This document shows, piece after piece, positions 25,253-34,051 of a DNA stretch of 54,734 nt. The stretch is taken from contig NZ_BMWB01000036.1 in assembly GCF_014651015.1 (NCBI RefSeq), positions 1 to 54,734 on the forward strand, read 5' to 3'. Source of the stretch: Streptomyces xantholiticus (GTDB lineage: Bacteria > Actinomycetota > Actinomycetes > Streptomycetales > Streptomycetaceae). The notes under the pieces were generated by a model that saw only the letters and a list, made by a program, of their open reading frames with translations, was not told the DNA's origin and did not search any database. The translations under genes were made by a program, and so were the position numbers. How positions within the stretch are numbered: position 1 is the stretch's first letter; each line of letters opens with the position of its first letter.

Positions 25253-26953
25253 GTGGGCAAGAGAGGGCGCGCCAGGCGCAGGAGGGCGCATCCTGCGCTG
25301 ATCGGCGGCGTGGTCGCGGTGGTCGTGGGGGGCGCGGGGTGCGCCGTATACAGCATGTACGGCGCCGCGGGGGACGAGGATTCGACGGCCGGAGGCACTG
25401 CGAAGACGTTGAAAGCAGGCCCGGTGACGGCCGCCGAGGTCCGGGCCACGGCCGATGGGTTCCTCACCGCGTGGCAGAAAGGCAACGCCGCGAAGGCCGC
25501 CGCGTACACCGACGACACGGCGGCGGCGCAGACCGCGCTGACCGGGTTCCGCAAGAACGCGCACATCGACGATGTGACGCTGACCCGTGGCGAGGCGTCC
25601 GGCGCCACGATGACGTTCAAGGTCTCCGGCACGGTCTCGTACAAGGGCAGGAGCAAGCCCCTGGCCTACGACTCCCGCCTCACGGTCGTCCGCCGGGCGA
25701 CGGACGGCAAGCCACTCGTCGGGTGGCAGCCGTCCGTCGTGCACCCGGACCTGAAGCAGGGCGACACCTTGGTCACCGGTGAGGCAGGGGACCCGCCCGT
25801 CAAGGCGGTGGACCGTGACGGGGCGGAGCTCACCGAGGCGGACTACCCCTCGCTCGGCACCGTCCTGGACGGGCTGCGGGAGAAGTACGGCAAGAAGGCC
25901 GGGGGCACGGCGGGGATCGAACTGCGGGTGGTCCGCGGGGGCAGCGCGGAGGTCCCGCGGAAGGACGACGGCTCGGGAAAGAGCGAGGAGCGTGACGACG
26001 AGACCCCCGACAAGACATTGCTGACACTGTCCGCCGGCACGCCGGGGACAGTGAGGACCACGCTCAGCGCGACTGTGCAGGCTGCCGCCGAGCGGGAAGT
26101 GGGTGAGCGCAAGCGGGCGTCCATAGTCGTCATGAAGCCGTCGACCGGGGAGATCCTCGCCGCCGCCAATTCGAGCCATGGCTTCAACACGGCTCTCCAG
26201 GGGTCCCTGGCGCCCGGCTCCACGATGAAGATCGTGACGTCGTCGATGCTGCTGGAGAAGGGCCTCGCGTCGATCGACAAGCCGCATCCGTGCCCCAAGT
26301 ACGCGTCGCACGGCGGCTGGAAGTTCCAGAACGTCGAGAAGTTCGAGATCAAGAACGGCACGTTCCGATCGAGCTTCGCCGCCTCCTGCAACACCGCCTT
26401 CATCACGCAGGCCGAAAAGCTCGACGACGACGATCTGACCAAGCAGGCCCAGCAGGTCTTCGGGCTCGGGCTCAACAACTGGTCGATCGGGGTTTCCAGC
26501 TTCGACGGGGCCGTGCCGGTGCAGAGCAATGCGCAGATGGCGGCGTCGCTCCTCGGGCAGGGCGGGGTACGGATGAACCCGCTGAACGTCGCATCCATCA
26601 TCTCCACGGCCAAGACGGGCGTCTTCCGGCAGCCGTACCTGGTCCCGCCCGAGGTCGACGGCCGCACGTTCGCGACGGCCGCGCGCAAGCTGGATGCGAC
26701 CGCGCAGACGCAGCTGCACGCACTCCTCAACTACACCGCGACATCGGGCTCCGCGGCGGAGGCCATGGCGGGCGTCGGCTCGGACATAGGGGGCAAGACG
26801 GGCTCCGCGGAGGTCGACGGCCAGGCCGAACCCAACGGCTGGTTCACCGCATGGCGCGGCGACCTCGCCGCGGCGGCGGTGGTGCAACAGGGCGGCCGGG
26901 GCGGCAAGTCGGCGGGGCCGCTGGTGGCGGCGGTGCTGAAGGCGGGCAGCTGA
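25253..26953 (+). CDS. Penicillin-binding protein (transpeptidase with NTF2-like N-terminal domain)
   Basis: The 566-residue enzyme cross-links peptidoglycan outside the membrane. An arginine-rich start and one membrane segment (ALIGGVVAVVVGGAGCAVYS, about residues 15-34) anchor it. An NTF2-like/MecA_N-type domain follows (~55-180, TADGFLTAWQKGNAAKAAAYT), then a linker and the transpeptidase domain from ~265. Catalytic motifs are complete: STMK with Ser323, SCN at 378-380 and KTG at 515-517. The GTG at 25253 follows GGAGG at five bases. It stands alone on its strand, so a simple monocistronic unit is likely. It resembles PbpA/PBP-A-like proteins of Streptomyces, several of which are dispensable. 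Confidence 0.9.
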   Translation: MGKRGRARRRRAHPALIGGVVAVVVGGAGCAVYSMYGAAGDEDSTAGGTAKTLKAGPVTAAEVRATADGFLTAWQKGNAAKAAAYTDDTAAAQTALTGFRKNAHIDDVTLTRGEASGATMTFKVSGTVSYKGRSKPLAYDSRLTVVRRATDGKPLVGWQPSVVHPDLKQGDTLVTGEAGDPPVKAVDRDGAELTEADYPSLGTVLDGLREKYGKKAGGTAGIELRVVRGGSAEVPRKDDGSGKSEERDDETPDKTLLTLSAGTPGTVRTTLSATVQAAAEREVGERKRASIVVMKPSTGEILAAANSSHGFNTALQGSLAPGSTMKIVTSSMLLEKGLASIDKPHPCPKYASHGGWKFQNVEKFEIKNGTFRSSFAASCNTAFITQAEKLDDDDLTKQAQQVFGLGLNNWSIGVSSFDGAVPVQSNAQMAASLLGQGGVRMNPLNVASIISTAKTGVFRQPYLVPPEVDGRTFATAARKLDATAQTQLHALLNYTATSGSAAEAMAGVGSDIGGKTGSAEVDGQAEPNGWFTAWRGDLAAAAVVQQGGRGGKSAGPLVAAVLKAGS

Positions 26954-27519
26954 CGGCCGCCCCCAGCGGGGAAGGAATCCCACGGGCATGCCGGTGCGCA
27001 CCTTCGGTCGTGTCTCGTCGTCGCGGTCGGCGGAGGACGCCGACTCCCACCGTTGCTCGCCGGTTGTTCGGTGAAGACGGCGCTCCAGGAGGGCGCTCCT
27101 CCCGTGGTGCCGGAGAGTGAGGCGACGAACTGCTCACCCGTACATGGCGAAATTTCGGCAACCCGCTGAGGGCCATATCGCCAGTGCCGGGCCGTCCGCA
27201 CCGTCGTGCGAAGCTCGGCCTCCCCCGCCGGAGTGGTCGCGGCAGCGGAAGGCGACCGATGACAACCGTGCGCGGCGCCGGATGCCTCGGTAGGCGTACC
27301 GGTTGGTCCGACGCGGCCTCCGGTTCGCAACACTTTCCGCTGCCAATACCACGTGATTGATCACTGCGGCAAGCCCTCTCTTTCTCGGCGTGGCTGGTTA
27401 TGATCGGCACCCCTGTGTCCCACCGAAACCGGAACCAGTCGTTCCCTCAGTCCCCTCCCCAGGACTGCGCCTGACCGGTTGTTGGTCAGCCGCCCGCTTT
27501 CCCCCGCTCCCGAGGATTG
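26954..27519. other. Intergenic region before the conservon
   Basis: These 566 bases between the PBP gene and the conservon carry no gene I can support. Base composition is less GC-rich near 27340-27420 (CGTGATTGATCACTGC, TGGTTATGATCGG), which fits a promoter for cvnA, but no confident -35/-10 spacing was found. Confidence 0.35.
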
Positions 27520-29835
27520 ATGTCTCCCATAGAACCCGAAGGGTCACGAGGCCGGTCGAAGTCTCGTCGGCGGCGTACCGTGCGCCTGCGTACGCTGCTC
27601 ATCTGGCTGGCGGTGGTGCCCACCATGGCGATGGGTGTCCAAGCCTCCATCACCGCGGACCGGTTGATGGACCGTGCGCATCACCTGCGCGCCGACGTGG
27701 CGGCCGGTGAGCGGATCGGCGTACCCCTGTATGAGCTCATGGTCGAGATGCAGGCCGAGCGGACGCTGACTGCCGCGAGGTGGGCGGGCGCCTCCGTTTC
27801 CGGGGAGGACCTGCGGAAACGGCGCGCCGCCACGGACCGGGCGGCCGCCGAGTTCCGCCGGTCGTCGTCCACCGGCGGGGCACGGTCCGAGCAGGCGGAC
27901 CGTCGCCTCCTGGAGGTGACGGAAGGCCTGGACGACCTGGATGCCTACCGCGAACGCGCGGACGCCCGCAGCGGCAGCGCCGACAGTACGCTCGCCTACT
28001 ACACCGGCGTCATCAGCCAGATGGTGCGCTTCTACCAGGACGAGTTCAGCCACACGGAAGACGGCGGGCTCACCCAGGAAGGCCGCGTGGTCGTCGCCCT
28101 GTTCTCGGCCGCCGAGATGTTGGCGCAGCAGGACACGATCCTCGCGCAGGCCGGGCCGGCCAGGGAGCTGAGCACCTCGAGGTTCGCCGACATCGTGAAC
28201 GCCGTCGGCGCCCACAGGTACCTGTACGACATGTGGATCGTGCCGTATCTGCCTGCCGAGGAGAACGAGCTCTACGCTCAGATGGCCCACTCGGACGCCT
28301 GGCAGACCAAGACGCGCATCGAGAACGAGGTCGTGTCCGAGCACACGGACACCCGATTCGGCGTGAAACTGCCCCAGGCGGTCAGCGATTGGCCGGCCGC
28401 GCACGAGAAGTGGGCGCCGCAGTTGGAGAAGCTGAACGCCAGCCGGGCACGGGGGCTGCTCGCCCAGGCCGACACCGAGGCGGCGGAGCTCGAGACGGAG
28501 GTCGCCTGGCTGATCACGGGAAGCGGCGGCGCGCTGCTCCTCGTCACAGCCGTCGTCGTGTTCACCACGCGCTCGGTGCTGCGCCGCCTGCGCCGACTGC
28601 ACGAACGCACGGTGACCATCGCCGAGGACACGCTGCCGGACGTCGTCGACCGCCTGCAGCGAGGGCAAGTCGTCACAGCCGACACGCTGCCCACGGTCCG
28701 CGGAGAACAGGACGAAGTCGGACGTATCAGCGACGCGTTCGCCCGGGTCGTCGCCGTATCCGTCGACGGGCACAGGACACTCGCGAACGAGCGACAGGGC
28801 TTCGGCATGTTCGCCGCGGGCATCGCCTCACGCACCGGGAATCTGGTCAGCCGCCAGTTGAGCCTCACCGAAGACCTCCAGGACACCTTCGGGCACGACG
28901 AAGCGCTCCTCGCCCAGTTGATGCGGTCCGACCAGTTGACGGTGGGCATGCGGCGGCAGATCGAGAACCTGCTCATCCTGGCCGGCGGTGAGATCCCCGA
29001 CCCGCACACCGAACCCATGCGCGTCGCCGACCTGCTGCGCGAGGCCGCCGCCGAGGTCGAGGACTTCCGGCGGATCGAGCGACAGGCCCTGGACGAGATC
29101 AGCGTGGAACCGCAGGCGATCAGCCAGATCAGCCACCTCCTGGCAGAGCTGCTCGACAACGCCACCCGATTCTCCCCACCGAAGTCGAAGGTCGTCATCC
29201 GGGCGGACCTGGTGGCCGACGGTCTGTCGGTCGAGATCGAGGACCGCGGTCCGCGAGTGACACCCGCGGCCTACGAGGAGATGAACGGGCGGCTCCACTC
29301 GGCCCCGCCGTACGCCGTCCTGGCGGAGAACGCACACCGGCTGGGTCTCTTCGTCGTCGGCCACCTCGCCGAGCAACTCCGGGCCAGGGTCACGCTGCGC
29401 AGGTCGGTGTACGGCGGGACGTCGGCCGTAGTGATCATTCCCAAGGAACTGCTCGTGCCGACCGAGCGGGAACAGACGCGCACGTCGGTACGGTCCGCCC
29501 CCCCTCAGCCCGTCCCCCCACCGCGCCGCCTCGAAGAACGCAAGCCCGAACTGGTCCTGCATTCGCGGTCCGGTCTGCCGAGCCGTCGGACGCACGAGCG
29601 GTCGCGGGAGAGCACGCTCCCGGTTCGGCCCGTGCCGCCGGACGGCGACTCGCGGCCCGCCCTGCCCGAGCGTGTCCCGCAGACCCATATCGCCGAGCAG
29701 CTGCGTGAGCCACGCGCACCGGAACCTGCGGTCGGTCGGAGCGCGGCGACACCCGAAGAGGTGGCCGACGCCTGGGCGGACTACGAGCACGGAACCCAGA
29801 CAGCAGAAGAAGAGCTCCGACAGGATCAGCCATGA
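27520..29835 (+). CDS. cvnA: Conservon sensor kinase-like protein (CvnA type)
   Basis: The 771-residue membrane protein begins a conservon, the four-gene G-protein-like signalling unit of actinomycetes. The layout is a positively charged start, a membrane helix (TLLIWLAVVPTMAMGVQ), an extracellular nitrate/nitrite-sensor-like helical domain (~50-310) and a second helix (WLITGSGGALLLVTAVVVF). A HAMP-like linker, a dimerisation segment and a HATPase_c domain with N-box ELLDNATRFSPP follow. The G1 region reads EDRGPRV instead of the usual DxGxG, so ATP binding may be altered. The tail (~640-771) is Pro/Arg-rich and disordered. The ATG at 27520 follows GAGG. Its stop overlaps cvnB (ATGA). Confidence 0.88.
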   Translation: MSPIEPEGSRGRSKSRRRRTVRLRTLLIWLAVVPTMAMGVQASITADRLMDRAHHLRADVAAGERIGVPLYELMVEMQAERTLTAARWAGASVSGEDLRKRRAATDRAAAEFRRSSSTGGARSEQADRRLLEVTEGLDDLDAYRERADARSGSADSTLAYYTGVISQMVRFYQDEFSHTEDGGLTQEGRVVVALFSAAEMLAQQDTILAQAGPARELSTSRFADIVNAVGAHRYLYDMWIVPYLPAEENELYAQMAHSDAWQTKTRIENEVVSEHTDTRFGVKLPQAVSDWPAAHEKWAPQLEKLNASRARGLLAQADTEAAELETEVAWLITGSGGALLLVTAVVVFTTRSVLRRLRRLHERTVTIAEDTLPDVVDRLQRGQVVTADTLPTVRGEQDEVGRISDAFARVVAVSVDGHRTLANERQGFGMFAAGIASRTGNLVSRQLSLTEDLQDTFGHDEALLAQLMRSDQLTVGMRRQIENLLILAGGEIPDPHTEPMRVADLLREAAAEVEDFRRIERQALDEISVEPQAISQISHLLAELLDNATRFSPPKSKVVIRADLVADGLSVEIEDRGPRVTPAAYEEMNGRLHSAPPYAVLAENAHRLGLFVVGHLAEQLRARVTLRRSVYGGTSAVVIIPKELLVPTEREQTRTSVRSAPPQPVPPPRRLEERKPELVLHSRSGLPSRRTHERSRESTLPVRPVPPDGDSRPALPERVPQTHIAEQLREPRAPEPAVGRSAATPEEVADAWADYEHGTQTAEEELRQDQP

Positions 29836-30236
29836 CGACGACATCGAACGACATGATCTACAGCATCCTGGACAACAACCTGAGCAGGATCGCCGGTGTC
29901 CAGGGAGCCGTGCTCCTCTCCAACGACGGGATCAAACTCAGCGCCTACCTGCTGGAACGGCCCCAGGCGGAGCGCATAGCCGCGGCATCCTCCGGGATCG
30001 CGGCCACGATGAAGGCCATCTCCAGGGAGGTCGACGGGGGCCGGGTGATCCGCCAGCTGGTCGAGATGGACGACCGGTATCTCTGCATCGTCGGGTGTGG
30101 AGAGGGCAGCACGCTCATCGTCGTGACCTCCCGCAAGGCGAGGCTCGGGGAACTGGGCGGCGAGGCGGTGCGCACCGCGCAGGCGCTCGGTGAGTGGCTG
30201 GGCACACCTGAGCGCACCCAGGCGCCCACGTCGTAA
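29832..30236 (+). CDS. cvnB: Roadblock/LC7-domain protein (CvnB type)
   Basis: The 134-residue protein is a Roadblock/LC7 fold, the MglB-like partner of the conservon G protein. It starts NDMIYSILDNNLSRIAGVQGAVLLSNDGIKLSAYLL and continues with AAASSGIAATMKAISREV and MDDRYLCIVGCGEGSTLIVVTS, matching the family. It probably acts as regulator or GAP for CvnD at the membrane. It overlaps cvnA by ATGA, and its stop overlaps the cvnC start (TAATG), so all four genes are co-translated. Confidence 0.93.
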   Translation: MTTTSNDMIYSILDNNLSRIAGVQGAVLLSNDGIKLSAYLLERPQAERIAAASSGIAATMKAISREVDGGRVIRQLVEMDDRYLCIVGCGEGSTLIVVTSRKARLGELGGEAVRTAQALGEWLGTPERTQAPTS

Positions 30237-30601
30237 TGCCGGACGACCCGCAGCACGGAGGCCGCCGCAGGACTCGGCTGTACGCATTGACCGATGGCCG
30301 TACAGCCGCTCCGCACACCGTCCTGACCATGGACACCACGATCACGGCGGCGGTCGCCGCGGACGCCGGCGGTGGCCTGCCCACCGAGTGGCAGGCCATC
30401 CTCTCCATGTGCCCGGCTCCGGACGGGCGGGCGGTCGCCGAGATCGCGGCCCGGATGCACATGCGCCTCACTCCGATGACGGTCCTTCTCGGCGAACTCG
30501 CGGACCGCGGCCTGATCCACCACCGGCCGCCCCTGGCGGAGGCCGAGACCACCAATGTCCACCTGCTCATGAGAATCAGGGACAGCCTTGCCGGAATATG
30601 A
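30236..30601 (+). CDS. cvnC: DUF742 protein (CvnC type)
   Basis: The 121-residue protein matches DUF742, the third conservon component. It has an N-terminal RTRLYALTDGRTAA segment and a winged-helix-like middle (EWQAILSMCPAPDGRAVAEIAARM, LTPMTVLLGELADRGLIHHR). Its proposed role is binding or coupling within the Cvn complex. It starts in a TAATG overlap with cvnB, and the cvnD start lies 14 bases inside its end. Confidence 0.92.
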   Translation: MPDDPQHGGRRRTRLYALTDGRTAAPHTVLTMDTTITAAVAADAGGGLPTEWQAILSMCPAPDGRAVAEIAARMHMRLTPMTVLLGELADRGLIHHRPPLAEAETTNVHLLMRIRDSLAGI

Positions 30602-31178
30602 CTCCCCTGCCCGTGAAGCGGCCCCCGTCAAGATCCTGATCGCCGGGGGATTCGGCGTCGGCAAGACGACGCTGGTCGAGACGGTCTCCGAGATCGAGCC
30701 GCTGCGTACGGAGGAGCGGCTGACGGCCGCGGGTGTCGGCGTGGACGACCTCGACGGAATCGAGTCCAAGACGGTGACCACCGTCGCCATGGACTTCGGC
30801 CGTATCACCCTCGCCGACGCCGGGGTCGTCCTCTACCTGTTCGGTACTCCGGGCCAGGAGCGCTTCTGGTTCATGTGGGACGACCTGCTGAACGGGGCTC
30901 TCGGAGCGATCGTGCTGGTCGACACCCGGCGCCTGGACCGCAGCTTCCCGGCCGTCGACTTCTTCGAGAACCGCGGCCTTCCGTTCGTGGTCGGCGCGAA
31001 CTGCTTCGACGGCGAGCAGCTGTACACCGCGGAGGAGATCGGGGCGGCGCTGCACCTGCGTGACCCGAGCACTCCCGTCCTCATGCTGGACGCCCGCTCC
31101 CGTCAGGACGGCCGTGACGTCCTGCTCTCGCTCCTCGACATGCTCATCGCCGAGGCAAGGACCGCTGCGTCCGTCTGA
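30588..31178 (+). CDS. cvnD: Conservon GTP-binding protein (CvnD type)
   Basis: CvnD is a small Ras-like/MglA-like GTPase acting with CvnA-C. The 196-residue protein has a P-loop GGFGVGKTTLVE (residues ~20-31) and the switch/G3 region FGTPGQERFWFMWDDLLNGA. NCFDG stands in the G4 place instead of NKxD, as in this family. The start is a TTG at 30588 overlapping cvnC; a later start would remove little before the P-loop. Its downstream end is followed within about ten bases by the relic of an ankyrin gene on the opposite strand. Confidence 0.92.
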   Translation: MPEYDSPAREAAPVKILIAGGFGVGKTTLVETVSEIEPLRTEERLTAAGVGVDDLDGIESKTVTTVAMDFGRITLADAGVVLYLFGTPGQERFWFMWDDLLNGALGAIVLVDTRRLDRSFPAVDFFENRGLPFVVGANCFDGEQLYTAEEIGAALHLRDPSTPVLMLDARSRQDGRDVLLSLLDMLIAEARTAASV

Positions 31179-31186
31179 AGGAGCGT

Positions 31187-31289
31187 GCTCCTCGCGGGCG
31201 TCGACCGTGGCGCCTTCGTCGAGGGTGCGTACGGCGTCGGCGTCGCCGCGTGCGGCAGCCTCCAGGAGGGCGCGAGCGAGAGCGTTCAT
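31187..31289 (-). pseudogene. Ankyrin-repeat protein remnant (N-terminal)
   Basis: On the minus strand from an ATG at 31289 the translation reads NALARALLEAAARGDADAV, then RTLDEGATVDAREEHAP. This is the typical opening of a small ankyrin-repeat protein, with one repeat missing a residue (TLDEG for TLLDEG). After about 35 codons the homology ends and the frame runs antisense into cvnD. The rest of the gene is lost. This explains part of the non-coding gap after the conservon. Confidence 0.5.
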
Positions 31290-31603
31290 GGCGGTACTCC
31301 CAGAGCTGCCCACGATTGCTGCGCCGCGTACGGTCCTGGCCGGGCGGGCGTGCACCGGCGAGCACGTCCGCCGGGTGGTCCGTGGTGGGCCGCTTCTCGC
31401 GACCCTGCGTCGTCGTGGCGGACGGACCGGCGCGCCGGGCGGTGGACGCCCGGGTCACCCGATCGGTAGACCCCCGCCGCCGCATCAGGTGCGTGGCCGT
31501 GTGATCCGCGGCCGATCCGTCCCAGCGAGCGAGGATGTCAGTCGATGTTCCTAAGATTGGGATCGTTCATCCGGTCCCTGATCCGGGAAGGTGTGGCTCC
31601 CGC
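31290..31603. other. Region upstream of the GAF-PAS-SpoIIE gene
   Basis: No supported gene lies here. It separates the ankyrin relic from the SpoIIE phosphatase gene and presumably contains that gene's promoter. An alternative in-frame start at 31535 would extend the phosphatase by 23 residues, but GAGG touches that ATG directly. Confidence 0.3.
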
Positions 31604-33739
31604 ATGTTCGAACCCGCAGGGCTCGTGGACCTGCTGGCGCAGGTGCTGCGTTGCCGTGAGCCCCGCGCTCTTCTGGAGGCCCTGACGATCGACGAAGAGG
31701 GCGCCTGCGGTTTCCCGGCCGGCCGGACCTTCCTGTACATGCGGGGCGACGCGGGCCTGCACCGCTGTCCGGCGGAGTCGGACGACGACAGCGACCGCCT
31801 GCTCGACGCTGTCCACGATGCACTGCGCACCGGACGGCGCACGCTGCTGAACGCCGCCGGGCGGCAGACGCATGTACTGCCCCTGTCCTCCGAAGGCCCT
31901 CCGTGGGGCGCGCTGGCCGTCGCCCTCGACGGCGGCAGCTCGGACGGCGCATGGCGGGACCGCCCGGAGGCACTGGACGTGCTCGCGGAATGCTGCGCCC
32001 GTGCGCTGTCCGCACACGCCGGTGGCGGAGAGCGAGCGGACGGCGCAGCCCACGCGGACGGCACAGCACGTGCAGGCGGCACAGCACGCGCCGACGCCAC
32101 ACCGCTCGCCGAGGCTGCGCAAGCGGCGCACGCCGGTGTCTTCGCATGGGACTTCACAGCCGACAACGTGTACTGGGACGAGCGGACATGCTCCATCTAC
32201 GGGGTCGATCCGGCGACGTTCGACGGCAAGGGGGAGACGTTCTTCGCCCTGCTGTATCCGGACGACGTGCCCGTCCTTCAGGCGGCGATCGCCCGGGTGA
32301 CGGAAGAGGTGGTCACCGCCCGGGCGCACGGGGCAGCGGAAGAAGCCGGTCGCTACCACCTCGGCTACCGCGTCCGGCACGCCGACGGGAGTGTGCACTC
32401 GGTCGCCGAATTCGGCCGCGTGATCCTGGACGACCAGGGACGTCCCGCCCGTGCGCTCGGCCTGGTGATGGAGACCGGCGCCGAGCACGACCGGTCCCCG
32501 CGCGGCTCGGTGTCGGCGGACAGCTCCCGGGACTCGTTCCTCTTCACGCTCACGCGGGCGCTGTCCCAGGCGGTCACGGTGCAGGACGTCACCCGGGTCA
32601 TGACCCAACTCGCACGGCCGGCCCTGGGCGCCGAGAACCTCATCCTCGGCATCGAGGAGGCCGGCCGGCTGACCATCGTCGGCGAGACAGCGATCGCCCC
32701 CGCGCTGTCGCACCTGCGCGGACCCGCCCACACCGTCATGGCCATGGCTGCCATGCAGGAGCAGGCCCTGTTCATCGAGGACCTCAGCAGGCACACGGGA
32801 CCGGAACTCGCCGAACTCGCTGCCACAGGCAACGTACCGCCACGGTCGTGGGTGGTCCTGTCCCTGGGATCCACGGACCACATCACCGGTGCCTGCCTCA
32901 TCGCCTTCGCCGGACCACGGAAGTTCGACTCCGGTGAGCGGACGTTCTACACGGCCGTGGCCGTCATCCTGACGCAGAGCCTGGAGCGCGCGCTGCTGTT
33001 CGACACGGAGCATCAGCGCGCCACCGACCTGCAAGAAGCGATGCTCCCGCGTCATCTGCCGACGCTGGACTCGCTCGAAGTGCACTCCCGCTACCTGCCC
33101 GGGACGCAGGGCATGCACATCGGAGGCGACTGGTACGACCTTCTTCCCCTCAGGGACGGGACCGCGGCCCTCGTCATCGGCGACGTCCAGGGTCACGACG
33201 CCCACGCGTCCGCCGTCATGGGGCAGTTGCGTGTGGCGCTGCGGGCCTGCGCGGAGGCGGGCCTGCCACCCGGAGCCCTCCTGGGCCAGGTCAACCGGGT
33301 TCTCTGCGATCTCGACACCGACCGCTTCGCCACCTGCACCTACCTCGTCCTCGACCCGAAGGCCGGTACCCTGCTGGGCGCCAGGGCGGGACACCTCCAT
33401 CCTCTGCGTATTCAGCGAGGGGTGGTGAGCGAAGTAGTCCTGACGGGCGGCCCGCCCCTCGGGGTCGATACCGCCGCCGTGTTCCCGACGACAAGGACGG
33501 CCATGGCCGGCGACGAAGCGCTCGTGCTGTTCACCGACGGGCTGGTGGAGCGCCGGGACGCCGACATCGACGTGTGCGTGCGCAACATGATCGACGACAT
33601 CCACCGCTGGGGGAACCTGAGCGAGCAGGAAGTGGATCTCGGCGAGCTGGTGGAGTTCCTGGCCGGACGCGACGCCCCGGAGCGTATCGACGACGTCGCC
33701 CTGCTCGCCGTCCAGCGCGTCGTCGCCGCGCAGGCCTGA
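31604..33739 (+). CDS. GAF-PAS-GAF SpoIIE-type serine phosphatase
   Basis: The ~711-residue cytosolic protein has an N-terminal GAF-like domain (~1-150) and an Ala/Gly/Asp-rich linker with ADGTARAGGTARAD repeats. A PAS domain follows (~180-300; GVFAWDFTADNVYWDERTCSIYG, YRVRHADGSVHSVAEFGRVILD), then a second GAF (~320-480). A PP2C/SpoIIE domain ends the protein, with IGGDWYDLLPL, VIGDVQGHDAHASAVMGQL and LFTDGLVERR. Such proteins dephosphorylate anti-anti-sigma factors to release stress sigma factors. Metal-binding aspartates are present; the usual GHG reads GHD. It has no RsbW-like domain, unlike the PutP fusion upstream. The start at 31604 (MFEPAGLVDLL) is preferred, with 31535 possible. Its position just after the conservon suggests, but does not prove, a shared pathway. 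Confidence 0.87.
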   Translation: MFEPAGLVDLLAQVLRCREPRALLEALTIDEEGACGFPAGRTFLYMRGDAGLHRCPAESDDDSDRLLDAVHDALRTGRRTLLNAAGRQTHVLPLSSEGPPWGALAVALDGGSSDGAWRDRPEALDVLAECCARALSAHAGGGERADGAAHADGTARAGGTARADATPLAEAAQAAHAGVFAWDFTADNVYWDERTCSIYGVDPATFDGKGETFFALLYPDDVPVLQAAIARVTEEVVTARAHGAAEEAGRYHLGYRVRHADGSVHSVAEFGRVILDDQGRPARALGLVMETGAEHDRSPRGSVSADSSRDSFLFTLTRALSQAVTVQDVTRVMTQLARPALGAENLILGIEEAGRLTIVGETAIAPALSHLRGPAHTVMAMAAMQEQALFIEDLSRHTGPELAELAATGNVPPRSWVVLSLGSTDHITGACLIAFAGPRKFDSGERTFYTAVAVILTQSLERALLFDTEHQRATDLQEAMLPRHLPTLDSLEVHSRYLPGTQGMHIGGDWYDLLPLRDGTAALVIGDVQGHDAHASAVMGQLRVALRACAEAGLPPGALLGQVNRVLCDLDTDRFATCTYLVLDPKAGTLLGARAGHLHPLRIQRGVVSEVVLTGGPPLGVDTAAVFPTTRTAMAGDEALVLFTDGLVERRDADIDVCVRNMIDDIHRWGNLSEQEVDLGELVEFLAGRDAPERIDDVALLAVQRVVAAQA

Positions 33740-33977
33740 GCATCGGGCGCCGACTCCCCTCTGTGTGCGCTCACGCTGCGACCCGCCCGCTCGCCCGTCG
33801 AGGGCAGCCGCGCTGGGCATGCGGGCGTCCGTCGGCGCCTTCGTCGGCCTGACCGCGGGACTGGCGCTCGGTGTGACGCTGCGACGCCGACGCCGGCCGA
33901 GGGACCGCGGTGCGGCTGATGAGATCACGGCCCCGGAGTCGGCCCGTCGGCGGGCCCCGGACATGCGTCGCCACCGG

Positions 33978-34006
33978 TTGACTTCATACCCCCTGGGGGT
34001 ATCCTG
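33978..34006 (+). promoter_or_regulatory. Copper-responsive promoter with CsoR box
   Basis: The 17-base perfect palindrome ATACCCCCTGGGGGTAT (33986-34002) matches the operator bound by the Cu(I) sensor CsoR. It is framed by a TTGACT -35 at 33978-33983 and a TATCCT -10 at 34000-34005 with 16-base spacing. Bound CsoR would therefore block RNA polymerase until Cu(I) releases it. The promoter faces the secreted copper-type protein gene at 34052. Confidence 0.85.
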
Positions 34007-34051
34007 GTACGTGTGGTCGCATCCGGAGCGGCCTTGACGAAGGAGCAGGTC

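Noticed and set aside
33819..34037. Possible 72-codon small membrane protein (ASVGAFVGLTAGLALGV)
   Set aside because: The frame reads through the CsoR box and promoter and has no ribosome site. Its single hydrophobic segment is not enough evidence.
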